Shown here: positions 36,805 through 50,200 of the stretch, in pieces
How positions within the stretch are numbered: the first letter of the stretch is position 1
Layout: every line of letters starts with the position of its first letter
DNA from: Tyto alba
Taxonomy: Eukaryota > Chordata > Aves > Strigiformes > Tytonidae
DNA: 64,000 nt
Assembly (NCBI RefSeq): GCF_018691265.1
Contig: NW_024881313.1
Location: 32,915,518-32,979,517, forward strand
Reading direction: 5' to 3'
Notes under the pieces: model-generated
Databases searched by the model: none
The model's input: only the letters and a program-made list of their open reading frames with translations
What the model was told of the DNA's origin: nothing
Position numbers and translations under genes: made by a program

Positions 36805-39800
36805 AGCTTGATTTCCTCCCTTGCTCCTGGAGCCCTGCTCATTTGAGACATTGCTTCCCTGCTCTCATTTCCAGAGGTCCCTTTCCACCTCTCAGACACT
36901 GTGTCCCTCCTCAGGGTGCTCCATGCTTTCTCCTGTCCCTTCTCTCATGAGGACAGAGCTGGGTCAGGCTGACCTGTACCTGGGGTTCACATGATGCATC
37001 TCATACTAAAGAAAACTCCCCATAAAGCCCAATCAGTGAGACCTGATTTCCTTTTCATTGTGTTTTGCCATCAAGCTTTTCCATGTGGTTTCTCTGTTGT
37101 CTCATATAGTTCAGCTCATTCTTTCCTCTTGATAGGGAATCTCATCATCATCATCATCTCCTGCTGGATGCCTGTTTTCCTGAAGTTTGCAAATACCTGA
37201 TTAACCTTGAGATTCTCCTTTTCCAGTAGCAAATGACCACTGGATTTATACCTTATTATGGGGGAGCACTGGTGGTATGCCATCTGCTCCTTTAAGCACC
37301 TTATTTTCCTGTTTCCAGTTCTTTGCAGGAGGATGGAACAAGAGAGAAGTTAGAATTAAACTGTTTTTTTTTCCCCCCCAGTGGAAAAATCCATTGTCCC
37401 ATAAAACACAAATAGAAAACTAGCTCATGGCCATTGTGATTGACTCAGTCCAGCCTGGAAGCCTGGCTTTAAACAGAGGGGATGTGATATATGAACCCCA
37501 GAGGAGGGGGGATCTGCAGTGTGAGCACGAGCAGGGCTGATGTGAGTGGGACCTGATGCTTGTGCATTAGCCACCGTGCCATCTGGTAATTGCAACCCTG
37601 ACCTCAACCCACCAAGCAGCTGGCCCTAGTCTCTGATCTTGCCTTCGGCACCCAAATGCCATTGGGAGAGAGAAGTGTCTTCAAGAGGGAAAGCCCAGGA
37701 TAGCTTCAAATGGTGGTTCCTTGCTGGAGAGGTGACTCAAACTTCTGAGCTTTGTCACCTAAGCAAGTTGAGCTTGTATCCTGCATGGAGGGTAAATTTA
37801 GGAGTGCATGCTTCTGGAATTGTTGATTTAAAGATCATTATGGCAGATTCTCAGGGCGAGATGCTGAAGCAGAGGCTCCTCCAAGGGTTGTAGGGGACTG
37901 CACATAGCTGCTCTGAGTGCTGCCACCAAGCTGCCTGCATCCCTCTCTGTGTGGGGCTCAAGGCTTTAGGCTATTTTTGAGGGAGAGGCAATTTTTCTTC
38001 TTGTTGTTGGTGCTCCCAGTGCTCTCTGTACCAGCTGCCCTGGGGGCCCAGCCGGCAACTGCACTGCTGAAAATCCTGAGTAATTGATACCTTCTAAAAT
38101 TGCACCTTCGAAGCAGTTGACTGGTTCCTGCTACGAGCTCCTGAATAATTGAAGCAATATTTGCGGGTTTTGCACTGAAGTACTAACAGCTGTGGTATGT
38201 TTTGATATTTATGAAGCCCAATAAATTATGGATTAGTCAGTGCAGTGAGCCCAGCGTGATGCTTATTGCTGCTGGAGTGCCGGAGCTGATGATGTGCTAT
38301 TCATCCCGTTTTACTTCCATTGTGTGGCTGAGTATGACTGGTGTCTATTACTGGACTTAATAGAGCTTGCTTGCAGGTTTAAGTTCCAGTCCCCGAGAGC
38401 CGACAGTGTGTTTTAATTTGTTCTTCACTCCACAGATTTTAGAAAGACATGCTGAGACTATATTTCAGGGTCACAGGGCATCGCACTGACTCACAGATGT
38501 GGAGATGATTGTTTCTGCAGTAGTGGAGATGGGCGCTAGCAGAATTATCAGCAAGACTTGGCAATAAACTGGAATTTATACAAAATCCAATCTTCTTTGC
38601 AAGCTGGTCTGTGGGTAAATATCGTATGTCTTCTCTGGGATGCCTCATTCATTGTACAAACTTTTCTTCAAAACTGAGCCAGCACTTGTGAGATTAAACT
38701 CTTCACTCTGCTTTCTATTATCTGTGCATATTTTGTTTCATGGGTGAAAAAATATTCACTTTGCAAATGATGCAAACATATTCCAAATTTCCCCCCACCA
38801 GCACAAACTGCCTGCTGGGAAGGGATAGGAAGGGAGGAAATAACCGTTCGGAGCAGCAGATGGCATCCTACCACTCAAAAGCTTCCCCGGTGCTGTAAAG
38901 TATAATAAATATATAACAGCAAGTGTCTGTGCTCTGCTTATAGCTGCAGTAAGCAATTTGGTAGAGAACTGAGGGGTTTGCTCATTTCTTAAAAGTCATT
39001 CCTTTACAAATCTAATACCTTCTTTGCTTTCCCTGTCTCCTCGGGTGAAAAGAGATATCTGTAGCTGATCTGATCACCCAGATCTGCTGGTTCATGCTGG
39101 CCATGCAGCACAGGTCCTCCCGAAGTGGACATCTGGAGCTGGCTGGATAACTTGTTCCCTAAAGTGCTTAGTAGTCTTTAGTAAAAAAAGGTATAAAGAG
39201 AGCCTAGATCAGATGTCTAAGTTGCAGAGATATTCAATGTAAATATCTACATTTCACTCCATGAAAACAGCTGACACTTGTCCAGAAAAAATTTTTCCTA
39301 AAAGTATCTTGGTACAGAAGTTCCCAGAACAGGTAACCCAGAAGCTCTGCAGGCAAAGCAAGCCTTTGCATCCAGTGAAATGCTTCAGACAGGGATTTCT
39401 TCCTCTTCTTTACTTTCTTTTCTGAAGGTGCTGAAGGAGGGAATGAAGGATATTTTTTCTTTAAAATCCTGACGTAGGAAAGGGCAGTGCATTTCCAACT
39501 GTTATTTGTTGATCCAGAGTTGCTGATTTTTTCAAGGAAGTTTGGGTTGAATTTCTGGCTGCCGTTGCTGTGTGGCATGCTAAATTGTTTACAGTCTGCC
39601 ACTGGAGTCAAGTGAGAAAAGTTTATCCCATCCCAATTTCCTCAAAAATTATATAAGAATCATCACAGCCAAAACAAAAGTCTACTGGATCACAGATAAA
39701 TCCTGTGCAGTTAATGAGGTTTGAATTTAATGTTTCCAGGGCTTCTACCTTCAATAAATGCCTCTTCAAGAAGGACTGCAGCTCATCATGCAGTCGATAA

Positions 39801-41345
39801 GGATGATAAATGCTGATGTAACACTGGCTTTGGTTTCAGCTCAAAGCTGGGATATTGTTTGCTCCTTTCCCCTGCAACACCATCACCTACAGCAGCTGAC
39901 AAAAGCCTTATTGCCAGCTCTGGTATTGATAACCAGGAAGCAGCAATTTCTGCTTCTGTTATTGAACCAGACACTCTCCGTCTTTCAGTGCAATTCTTTG
40001 CAGAACTGACATGTGGTTACTGCTCACATTGCCACCGCTGATTTCCTCAGTGACCATTAACTTTCATGAACTCAAGATTCAGGATAAAATTGCTGGCATG
40101 GCTGGCAGCTTTTGGGTGACAATGTCTCCCTTTCTGTTCCTCTCCAGCACTCTCAGCATCATCATGGGTGCAGAGCTTCTTGCTCCTGGCAGCTCCGAGT
40201 GTGCAGGCTGTGATGAGCAGCTCAGAGCCTCTGCCTTGGGGGAACAGCTGGGAGCCACATCTCAACTGTTTTCAACTCACTTTGATTTCTAGACTCCTTA
40301 AGATTTCCTGCTGAGGCTTGCTAGCTAGTAAATTGAAGCTTTTTGATGTTAGGCTTGCTTTTCTCATCTGACTTTCATGGACCTCTCTTAGTGGACACAC
40401 TGAAAATATCTGGGGTGGAGGGTCTCTTTTTTTTCATGGGCATAACCCTAACCATATCAGGGGAGGGACTCCATCTCAGGATGGACCATCTCATCTCCGG
40501 GCTCTTCTTTGTCTTTCCTCCTTTCTCTGAAACATTTTTTAATAGGTGGCAAACTTAAGGGTACATGCCAGACTCGTGATGGCTATATTTCCTCGTGTAC
40601 CATGCCTCATGTGATGGCTACATTGATTTGATGAAGAAGGAGCTGAGTACAGGTAAAACAACATCCTGAATTTCCTGTTTTCTGTGCATCCAAATGTGAA
40701 TTTACAGGGGACAAATCAGCCAGAAACTATCACAGAGGACTGCCCTGATGGGCTCCTGAGTCTCCACACTCTTTTCCTGTGGTGTTTCAGAGCAGAACAT
40801 GGAGCAGGGGATTTGCCTTGTTCATGTTTTGCTCCGGGTTTGGTTTTCCAGGTGAAGGATTTACCCCACTTCGAGGTGCTCCAAGACAGGGCAGTGGGGA
40901 GCAGGTACTTGGGAGCTTGTGCAGGCTGGTTACCAATGCTCACTAAAAATTACGTGTCAGTTCGAGTTACTGGAAATGCTCAGCACAATCAACATTTCAG
41001 GACATCAGGGTTGCAAAAACCATGTAAGGCTCAGATACCTTCACCAGCAAGGATGAGAGCATTCACATCAGCTCAAAACAAAGTTTGTTGCTTTAAAATA
41101 ACTGAAAAGGTACATTTATTATGAAGGAAGGGAAAAAACCCATGAGTGAACCTTGCTATTCCACGGGAATACGTAAGCACTATTTACTTCTGTGCATTCC
41201 TGGGGCCTTGTTCCATCTATATTTGCTTTTTACTCTTCTTCTCTCTCGATCATAGAAATGGACATTTTGATTAAAGCTGTTATCCCAGTGAGGAGGCAGA
41301 ATGTAGCTTCATTTAATATGAGGCTTTTAATGAATGTCTTGAAGC

Positions 41346-41362
41346 AAAAAAAAAAAAAAAAA
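41346..41362. repeat. Poly(A) run
   Basis: Seventeen A followed by GAAGAAAAAAA. No retrocopy is recognised next to it. Confidence 0.9.
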
Positions 41363-44300
41363 GAAGAAAAAAATCCATTTTACAAAGTATTTCTGAATCT
41401 TCCCTTTCACAGCTGCTGGCAACACAACTGCTGTAGCAGAAATTGTTGCTTACAAAGGACATTGATTATTGTGTCCAAATAAAGGACGCAAGACCTCTCT
41501 GGGAGGGTGGTCTTGCGTTCAGCTGTGGGATGGGGAGAAGCTGGTTCCCACATCCTGGAGCAGGTCCAACACTGGGGCATTAGAGACCTGTCCCCAGCTG
41601 CCTCACACCAGCCTGAAAGTGGCAGGAAGGGTGGTTTCTCCTCTCCCACTGGTCCATGTCCCAAGAGGTCCCTCTGCTTTCCCTCTGTCCCCATTGGAGA
41701 TGGTCAGCCAAGGTGAATCACGCTGAGGGGACTCAGTAAATGTGTGTCCTCGGCCCTCCATTTCTTGAGCTGTAGTGGAAAAGCTAGATGGTGTTTTCAG
41801 AGTGTTACAACCACACAGAAAAAGTTGCAGACAACAGTTGGCTTTTGGGGCTTGTTTTGGAAATGAAAACTCCAGTTCTTATATAAACATCTGAGCACCT
41901 GAGTCCCACACTGGGATGTTTCTAAAAGAGACACAGGGTCACACTGGTGTCGTGACATTGAGACAGTTGAAGATTTGCCTCTGTTAATGTTTAGCAAAGA
42001 CTCTGGCAGCCGCTTCTGGAGAGCGGGATCATTGCTTACCCAGTTCTCCTGTCATACATACTACATGTGTTCTCCTTTCCCCTCGGCTCTGCAGCCGAAT
42101 TAGGTAGAGGGTGCCAAAAATGAGGGAAGACCAAAGCTTCTGGCATCTGCCACAGGTGATGGGTGATGTCCTGCTCAGGGTTATATTAAACTGGTGGACT
42201 CTTCCAACAGGAGAGGCATGAGCCCCCCTGGGTTTTAGTGTCCCATCTGTCTGCAGCAGATGCAGTGGGCAGGGGAGGGCAATGTGGGACCCTTCACAAC
42301 TTGAAACGCCACAACTGGACATGGTGGTTGGCTACAGGCCTCTCTATCCTCATCTTGTCCTATGTCAAAACCTGAATATCATGACATGGTCTCCTATCCT
42401 TCCCAAATACCCCGCCCTTCCCTCTGTGAGCTGCACGGCTCTGCACTCACCACAGGTTTGGAAAGGCTGAGGCTGCAAGAAAGCTGGCTGGATGGTGGGA
42501 GCGGGGAGAGACAGATCAGCAGGTATCTTCATAGCAGGTCGCCTCATGCAGTAGAGGGATAAATAATTCATCTTTGGGAATCTTCTCTTTCTCATTCCCT
42601 CACAGCAAAAGAATAAGCACCAAGCAAAGGACACTGGACAAGCATGAATTTGCTATTAGAATAAAGAATTCATTTTGGTTATGGCTTATTGGGAGGGCTC
42701 ACGACACTGCTTTTATATTTGTCTCTTTCTAGTTTCCAAGGGAGTGCTGGGCTTGCTTTCAGACTTTAGCCATGCTGAATGGGAAGAAGACAGAAAGATG
42801 AGGTGAGAAGAGGAAACAGGTCTTAGCAAGTGCCCTTATCTCTGCTCTGAGCCTCCAGCCAGGAGCTTAAGTTAGGGGAGCAAAGTAGAAATAAGCAAAC
42901 AGCTGGTTCAGTAAGAGGCCATGATTAAGGAACTGGCAACTGAGATCTTGAGGTTTTTCTGTTACCTTTTCAATTTTTGCCTTTTCCTCTTCTTCTGCAA
43001 ATGGAAAGCAGGTAAGAAGTCCAGGGAAGAATGAGCACTGAGTGGAGCCAGCACTTACCCAGGCAAAGGACGAAGGTGTCCTCAGCCGAGCCCTCACAGA
43101 GGCATGTCTGGAAGCTTTACGGCAGCCCCAGGAAGGACTGGGGCAGCTGTGCCCTACAACCCGATATGCAACGTTAAACATCCAGTGCCTTACCACTGCC
43201 AACCTGAGCGAGCTTTGGAGACACAACATGAGCATGAGAGGAAAAGCACCTCTCCAGGTACCAGCACAGTTCCATGAGGGTACCGGCACAGGCCCCGTTC
43301 CTTTTGTCTGCCCCACTAGACACCCATTTTTCCCCATTAACAGCACTCTCCACTGGTCTTCCCATGGGAAAGGTGTTGTGAGTATCTGACATATCCTTTC
43401 TCCTTCACTCATTTTTTTTTCCTTCCTACCCTTCAGAGATGCAGCATTTATTTGGCCTGAGCTCATGGGCAGAGCTTGGATGGGTTTATATGCTCCGTGC
43501 CCAAACCTATAGACAATTACAAACATGGCTGGCTGCCTGGCTTTGTTAATTAGCTACCAGCAATGCCTCATTTTTCCCTCTAGTGGTTTTCTTCTGAATT
43601 AGTAGAGCACTGTTCATTAGTTCTCTTCTGCTTTGGGATGCCACAGTTGAACATTATGGCATCAAGAAATGCCAGTTAGTTGAAAGTATAAGCTTGATTT
43701 GTTTGGACAATAAAAAAAAATATTAGTTACATTTAGGTAATTAAGCAAAATAACAACAAAGCTATTTTGCACTAGTGCAATCTACCTGCCCTGTTACCAG
43801 TGCTCAAGCTTCTTGCTTCCTGATTTGCTAGCAAAGAAGATTAGAGTAAGTGTCCATAATAATTTCTCATTCTGTTGTGAAATATTAAATTTCTATTCCT
43901 GTGAATCTGGTTCAGGTGAGTTGGTATCTGATGATGAGACATCACCCTGAACAGTGACGAGGTGCAGCAAGTCAGCAGGTGCCACTGGAAAGCATCCTTG
44001 TACCTCCAGACGGCTGCTTAGCTTCACAGCCTGGATACATGTTTTAGTCTTTTACGGTTAAAAGGTCTTTAATGTCTTTATTAGGCCTAGAGACATGGGG
44101 GTTTGTACGATTTAAATCCTTCCTGAAGTTATTGCTTGAGATGAAGAAGACAGTGTATTGTAGGGTAGAGTCATATCCAAGATTTCTAATTTGAGGAAAA
44201 AATCTCCATTTTCCCAGGAAATCTATGAAATGAAAGGATTTCATTTCCAGGTGTAAAGAAGGTGTAGGAACATCCAGCTGATCTTGCAGTCCACAAAGTA

Positions 44301-45034
44301 CTGTTACAGGGGACAGCTAAGGATGGCCCTAATTTGTCCCCTAGCTCTTTCAGTCTGGGATAGTCTCCCCTGACCCCACAGCCAACAAAGAAAAATGGGC
44401 ACACGGAAAAGCTGCTGCTTGTTCGAGGGAGGTGTCTGAAGATGGCACTGGCAGGTAATACGGCTCTCCTCTTGTCCTGAAGGGCAACAAATATCTGAAT
44501 TTGGGTGGGATGATTGCCTCCTCTTGCTTCCTTTCCTGATGGAGAATCATTTGTAGAAAAATCTGCTATGGCAGACTCAGTAAGTTTTGGTGTTTTGTTC
44601 CCACTTCATAACCCCCAAGCGCCTTTTGGGGAAAGGCACAATGGATGAAATGGCAAAAATCCCTTTGGTCAAGCTGTTGTACCTGACTGATGCCTTCAGG
44701 AAGCCCGTATGACACGTCAGCAGGCAGAAAGGGAGGAAAGGTGCATTTTTACCAAAGACTAGGGGTCACAGGGGTATTCTCATGAACTGCTACTTTGGGA
44801 TTGAACCCATTTTGTGCTACTTCATGTTTTTCTCAAAAGCAGTCACCACTTACCACAGTAACACCATTTACCAAAGTTAGAGGCAGACTAAATGGCGATG
44901 TATATTTATTTATAAAGATTTGTTTCAATTTTTCTGATCTGCACCCTGGAGTTTGGGCTCAGTTCAGCAGAAATAGCACTTCCAGCAACATGATGCTTAT
45001 TTAAGTACTTAACACTAAATAACAGCAGTAGCAA

Positions 45035-47133
45035 CCAGAGTGGTAAAATAATGTTTTATTCCATGAATGAACAAACACTACCATGCCACATCCTAAAGTT
45101 CTTTCTACAAAAGATTGTGGACAGAGCAGATTTTTACATTTCTCAGGTCAAGTTCATTTCAGGCTTTTGAGCCTGTTTGATGTAGCAAAATCTGGACACG
45201 CAGCATTCTCATTGTCTATTTGGCATTTTGCCGGATAAAGCAGATTTATACCGTAGTTCTTGTTCACACAAAGTCGATGCACTGTAAATTAAAGAAGGTA
45301 ATCAAAACCAAACTAGGTAATCTCTGTGGTTTATCAATATATTTTTCATGATGGTCAAAGTACAACCAACATTCAAAGCTTAAAATAAAGATAATAAAAA
45401 GGACACACTAAAGAACACAATGGAAACATCGTCATTGCTGTCAGGATGTGAGTTTACCCACAGTACTATGTAAAAAGTAGAAACCGGTATTGACATCCAA
45501 GCTGTCAAAACAAGAAAAGAAATTACATTAATTGTTATAATTCCAAGCGAGTACTTCTAAAGAGTCCTGATCAGCAAAGAACTGTTATCGCATGCATGCC
45601 GAACACAAGACTAATATTGGATCGGGGACCTGACGAATAACTGACTTACATTCCTTTATATACAACAAAATGAAATATACAGTATTAATACTGGCTGTAC
45701 ATTTGGTCAGAATATTTTACAAGGAGCGACACTAGTCAAAATTCTTATGATGCGGTAAGTGGAAGTGAATGAAGGTTAGATTTCTTTCTGGGAGTTGAAT
45801 GTTTTCACGAGAAGTTTTAAAAGTTGCTTTGCACTGCTGTAATGAAATGTTAGACATTTTAAAGCAAAAATGCTCCCATTTTTTTTTTTTCTTTCTTTTA
45901 TGCTTGGCAAAACCAGTGTGAGCAGAAGAGATAATTAAACATGTTTGGAATGCGCTAATCATTGACCTGGAATAAAACTAAGCCACAGACAGCATGTGCA
46001 ATAAGTCTCTGCACATTGGTTCTGTTTAAATGGCTTTATGAGATGATCTGTGAAGTATCTGGTACAAATTCCTGCTACCATAGCCTCATCTAGCCTTTTT
46101 CCAACAGGCTGCCAACCAATTGTTCCAACACTAAATGAAAAAAAAAATAATTGTGACTGTCGCATATTTTTCTGAAGTACAATAAAAATATCTCAATGTT
46201 AAGCTGATTTAGCTTATTTATGTGCATATTTTTCAAGGCTTACAAAGAAAATACTCAATCTTGCAGGCAAAGGCTGTGCCGGGAACATGAGAGTGAGATT
46301 TCCTTTGCTTTAGTCTAATAGATTTTTTTAATGTCTGGGTACCTCGACCCTCATGGTCTCTTTAGACTCCCAAGGTCTAAAGTGAGTTGGTTAATTCAGT
46401 GTGTTTTTTCCCCATCCAGAACAAGTTGAGAAGCTAATAAGGTAAGCATGAGACCCAATGAAAACAGAAGTAAAAGCTATGCAAAATTAAGAAACAACTA
46501 CAGGAAGGTAAAGATTGGTGTAACTATAGTGATATTTTGTACAATTGAATTTGTGTGTCCTGTAGCAATGAGAAACCTTCTGAACATGGGAAAGAGCAGG
46601 CAAATATGTATGAATCAGTATCTCTTAAAATAATTGTGCTATAATCTTTTCCATGTATTAGGTTAGATCTTTTTCTGACACAGTGTGATGCTAACTATAG
46701 TAACCTAAATATGGATGACAGATTTCACTGCTACTGCTTGATTGCTTGAATGCAAAGAGACATTAAATCTTCTGGTCCTCAGAGTGGTTTCTTGGGGTGT
46801 TCCTTCAAGTTCAATGTCTTGGCACTGTCATGCTAAAAGTCACTTTGTGGCAAACAAAAACAAAAGAAAATAAAGGGGGGGCGGGAAAAAAAAACAAGAA
46901 AGAAAAAGAAGATGTTGGTTGTGATGGACTAATTTCAGACAGCAGTTTCTGCTGAGTTCACCATGCTTAATGTTCTTCCATTTAGGAAGGAGTTGCTGTC
47001 AAGTAAAGCAGATGAACTGCTTTCAGTTTTCTTTAAATACATGCTAACAACGTAACATCTCTTTCTTCAGGAAAATGATCCAGTTGCATATTGTTAGAGA
47101 GATCTGCCTTGTGCTTAGCACGGACAAATAGGG
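45035..47133 (-). other. DPP6: Putative DPP6 3' UTR
   Basis: AT-rich non-coding sequence runs from the DPP6 stop codon to the first good - strand AATAAA at 45060-45055, about 2.1 kb away. The length is plausible for a DPP6 mRNA. It contains a pyrimidine-rich tract on the - strand (about 46915-46855) with seven C in a row. The exact cleavage site is inferred. Confidence 0.6.
45055..45060 (-). terminator. DPP6: Candidate poly(A) signal of DPP6
   Basis: AATAAA on the - strand within CATGGAATAAAACATT. I saw no other AATAAA on this strand between here and the stop codon, which makes it the best end-of-transcript candidate. Confidence 0.55.
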
Positions 47134-47280
47134 TTAATCGTCGTCCTCCTCCTCTTTCAGTGGGGCTACTGGGAGTTTGTCCTGAACCTGGAAACACGCT
47201 ACAAAGAAGTTGACGATGGAGTTGTACAAATGCTGCTCCAATGCTGCATTGCTAAAGTAATGGCTTTCATCAGGGTAAAT
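47134..47280 (-). CDS. DPP6: DPP6 terminal coding exon
   Basis: The coding part is 147 bases including the TAA stop at 47136-47134. It encodes [20 protein letters not shown], a short helix, and [19 protein letters not shown]. The His of DESHYF is the remaining triad His. The acidic C terminus faces the extracellular side, as in other DPP6 proteins. Confidence 0.97.
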   Translation of the reverse strand: MYPDESHYFSNAALEQHLYNSIVNFFVACFQVQDKLPVAPLKEEEDDD

Positions 47281-50200
47281 CTGCAAAGAAACAAGGAAAT
47301 ACACAACATGAGGAGCTTCAAGTCTCAGGACTGACTACCTGTATCTGCAACTCGAGCTGGCCTGCAAACCCATTGCTCCTCTTTGGCACTGCACGTCTTT
47401 CCATGGATCCACATGAAGTCTGGGGTAATTCAGGCACCAAAGCAGTCTGAGTGCAGACTTGCATCTTCCTTCAAAAAGAATTTTTCTGGGGAAGAGTTTT
47501 CTATTTAATTCCATTCTGAACAATTTCAGGCTAAGCAGAACCAGACCACACTTAAAAATAACAGCACTTGCTCCTTGTGAAAACTGAAAAAAACCCCAGT
47601 GCAAGCCTGCAAGAGAAATGGCATTAGGTTTTACTGACTAAATTAAAGGCTTTAAAGAAAAAATGTCATTAATTAAAAAAATTGAAATAAAGCTTGATGG
47701 AGAAGTAATTAAATAGAAAAAATGTAGGAAGCTAGAAATTAAATAGTTTAAATACAACACGTAACTTCTGCACATGTTGAAGTAAAGCAAGAGAATCATA
47801 ATAGGTTGTCTAGACTGGGATATTGATGGGGAAAAAAAGAGTTTCTAGGGCTGGCTGCTTGCAGGCAGGACTGAGGTGTGTCACTGCTGCTCTGAGTAAC
47901 TTGTTCCCTCAGGCTTCCATTCAGTCCTCAGCTAACCTTTGATGTACATCAAGCCCATTAGTGCCTTCAGGCTCTGACGTACTAACACTCCTGCACTGGG
48001 GAATGTACAGGGCACCTCAGTCATTGTAGCGCTGACCAAATCCGTGCCAGGCTCACTCCTTAGCTCCTGTGTCTGTGCTCCATCCTATCTGCCTTTGGAG
48101 CGTGATGGAGTGAGCATACCCATTGCATGAAGCTCTGCAGAAATGCAGCCAGAGGGAGCTGGTATTCAGTAAATCAAGCACTAGTAGAACTTGGGCACTG
48201 CAACACAACCATCTATACTGTGAGCTGTAGCACGGCCCTTGGCATAGGTTGAGCCTGGGTTAGTTGCGCTCTCCTGGCTGCAGCTTGGGATGTAGCAGAG
48301 GGTAGGGACCATGCCCACGGCTGGTGGATGGGGTCATTTTGGAAGTTTTAATGGCTTGTAGATGGGCCATTCAGCAAATCCGAGATGTAATTCAGTGGAA
48401 AGGAGCTTTCTAGACCAGAGTATGTCGTTTGCAGCATGATGTCAAATTTAAGTGACATTTCTCTCCTTAACTTTTCTGGCTGATTTAATATAGATCCCTG
48501 TTTCCCTGTAATTCATCCTGAATTTGGACTGTTGTTCTCAAAGAAAGTCAACACGCATCAATTCTTTAGAGACATGTCTCTTCAAATCTAATTTACTGTA
48601 ATTTAATAACTGTTCTACAACTGCCTAAACCAAAATAGTGGTATCAAATAAAAACAAGTATATAGGAACACATTATGTGCTGGTGCTATTTCTACTACCA
48701 GGCTGTGCTTGCAACTGGCTTTTCAAAGCTTACTTTATAACAGCAGTTTGAGTTCAAAGTGGGAACTAACTGTTCAAATATGAAGAAAGGAAACACATAC
48801 TGTACCTGCAAGCTGTAATTAGCCTTTGCCCTAATTAGGTGTGTGATGAGGTCCGCAGTATGCTGAAAATGGATTTTTTCTGTAAAAACAGATTACAATC
48901 ATTAAAGAGGCAAATTTAATTAAGAAAAATCAAAGCCAGCCCAAACATATAATGAGCTCAAATGATAGGCTAACTTACCATCAGCAGTAGCATGAATGAT
49001 CAAAAATGTCTGTTCCTTCAGTAATGAGACTCTGTGTGCTAATTTGGTGATCTGTGAAGGTAAAGGTAGCAATAAGATTAAAAGTCTTGCTAAAAATTAG
49101 CAATTTATATGGAGAAAATAGAAACACTCAATTCCATTTGATACTTCATCACAAGGATAACAACCAGACACCAGCACAGCATATTCTCTTGGCTACTTGA
49201 GTCAGTCTGGAGGTAAAATAGATCCCCACTCTGTCCTTCCAGGCTCAGTATCAGCAGCAGGAAGAGGTCAGAGACTCTCGTCTGTTCTGATAATGTTCAC
49301 CAAGAGCCTGAGCTGCAGAACACATGGAAAATGTTAATGTGAATTTCCAGTGAATACAAAACAACGATGAAAAGTGTGCCAGGTGCTTATGCCTAAGAAC
49401 TCTTCACAGAGCTGGAGTGACTTTGGCGTGGCTCAAAAGCCAACCTCAATGAGCTCTGAAAGGCCGGGGGATGTTCTGATACTAAATTCAAGTGTCCACT
49501 GCTGAGAGTGCCTTTGCCCCCGACTGTCTTTCAGATGCACAGGGGAAATACAAATCTGAGTGATGGCATATGGTACTGGGTAAGAGAAATTAAGGACTTC
49601 TCCTCTTTTTGCTGCATTGTTCAGAAGAATATGAGTCTTAAGGAGTCTCCGAAAGACTCCAGAATACTCTTGAGTGGCAAAAGGAATGTACATCTCAAAA
49701 CACAGATATTACTGCTTTAAAGGGGGCAGGGAAGAATAGCTGTCTCAAATTCATGTTTCCTTCACTGTTTAAATGCATGTGCTCTAGCTCTCATTCACTT
49801 ACAGGAGTTAATGTATTTTTTAGTTAAGACAACCTTGTACTAATCCTATCTTTTACCTGTTTTCACCTTCCCACTGTCTTACATGTTTTCCACAGAAGAT
49901 AGACAAGTGCATCTCCAACAGCAACAGGAACTTCCATGCTTGGCTATGGAGGTCAAATTAGCCCGCTAAAAACATTGGCATGTATTATTAAGTTATGGTC
50001 ACTGTCATTTCATACTACAGATTATGTATATCTCTCCTCGTTTAAAAGATAAAGCAACACTGAACATTAGAAGTGGCCCTGCATACTTCCTTGGTGCTAG
50101 AGTCAAGTTTTTGGAAATTTTGATGGATGCAGGCCTCTTCTGGCTTTCTTGCAGCTCCACACTCTGTATGGGCTTAGAAAGTGTTTGCAAATTTTGCAAG

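Larger units (their letters stand above)
32395..45034. other. Intergenic downstream of DPP6, no gene recognised
   Basis: About 12.6 kb with no recognised exon. It holds simple tracts near 32807-32845 (TTTG-like), at 35486-35521 (T-run plus GTTT units), a perfect 27-bp tandem duplication at 36751-36804, a short (ATC)n run near 37141-37157 and an A-run at 41346-41362. The longest frame in this region, 219 codons at 42867-43526 on the - strand, has no recognisable domain. Confidence 0.5.
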
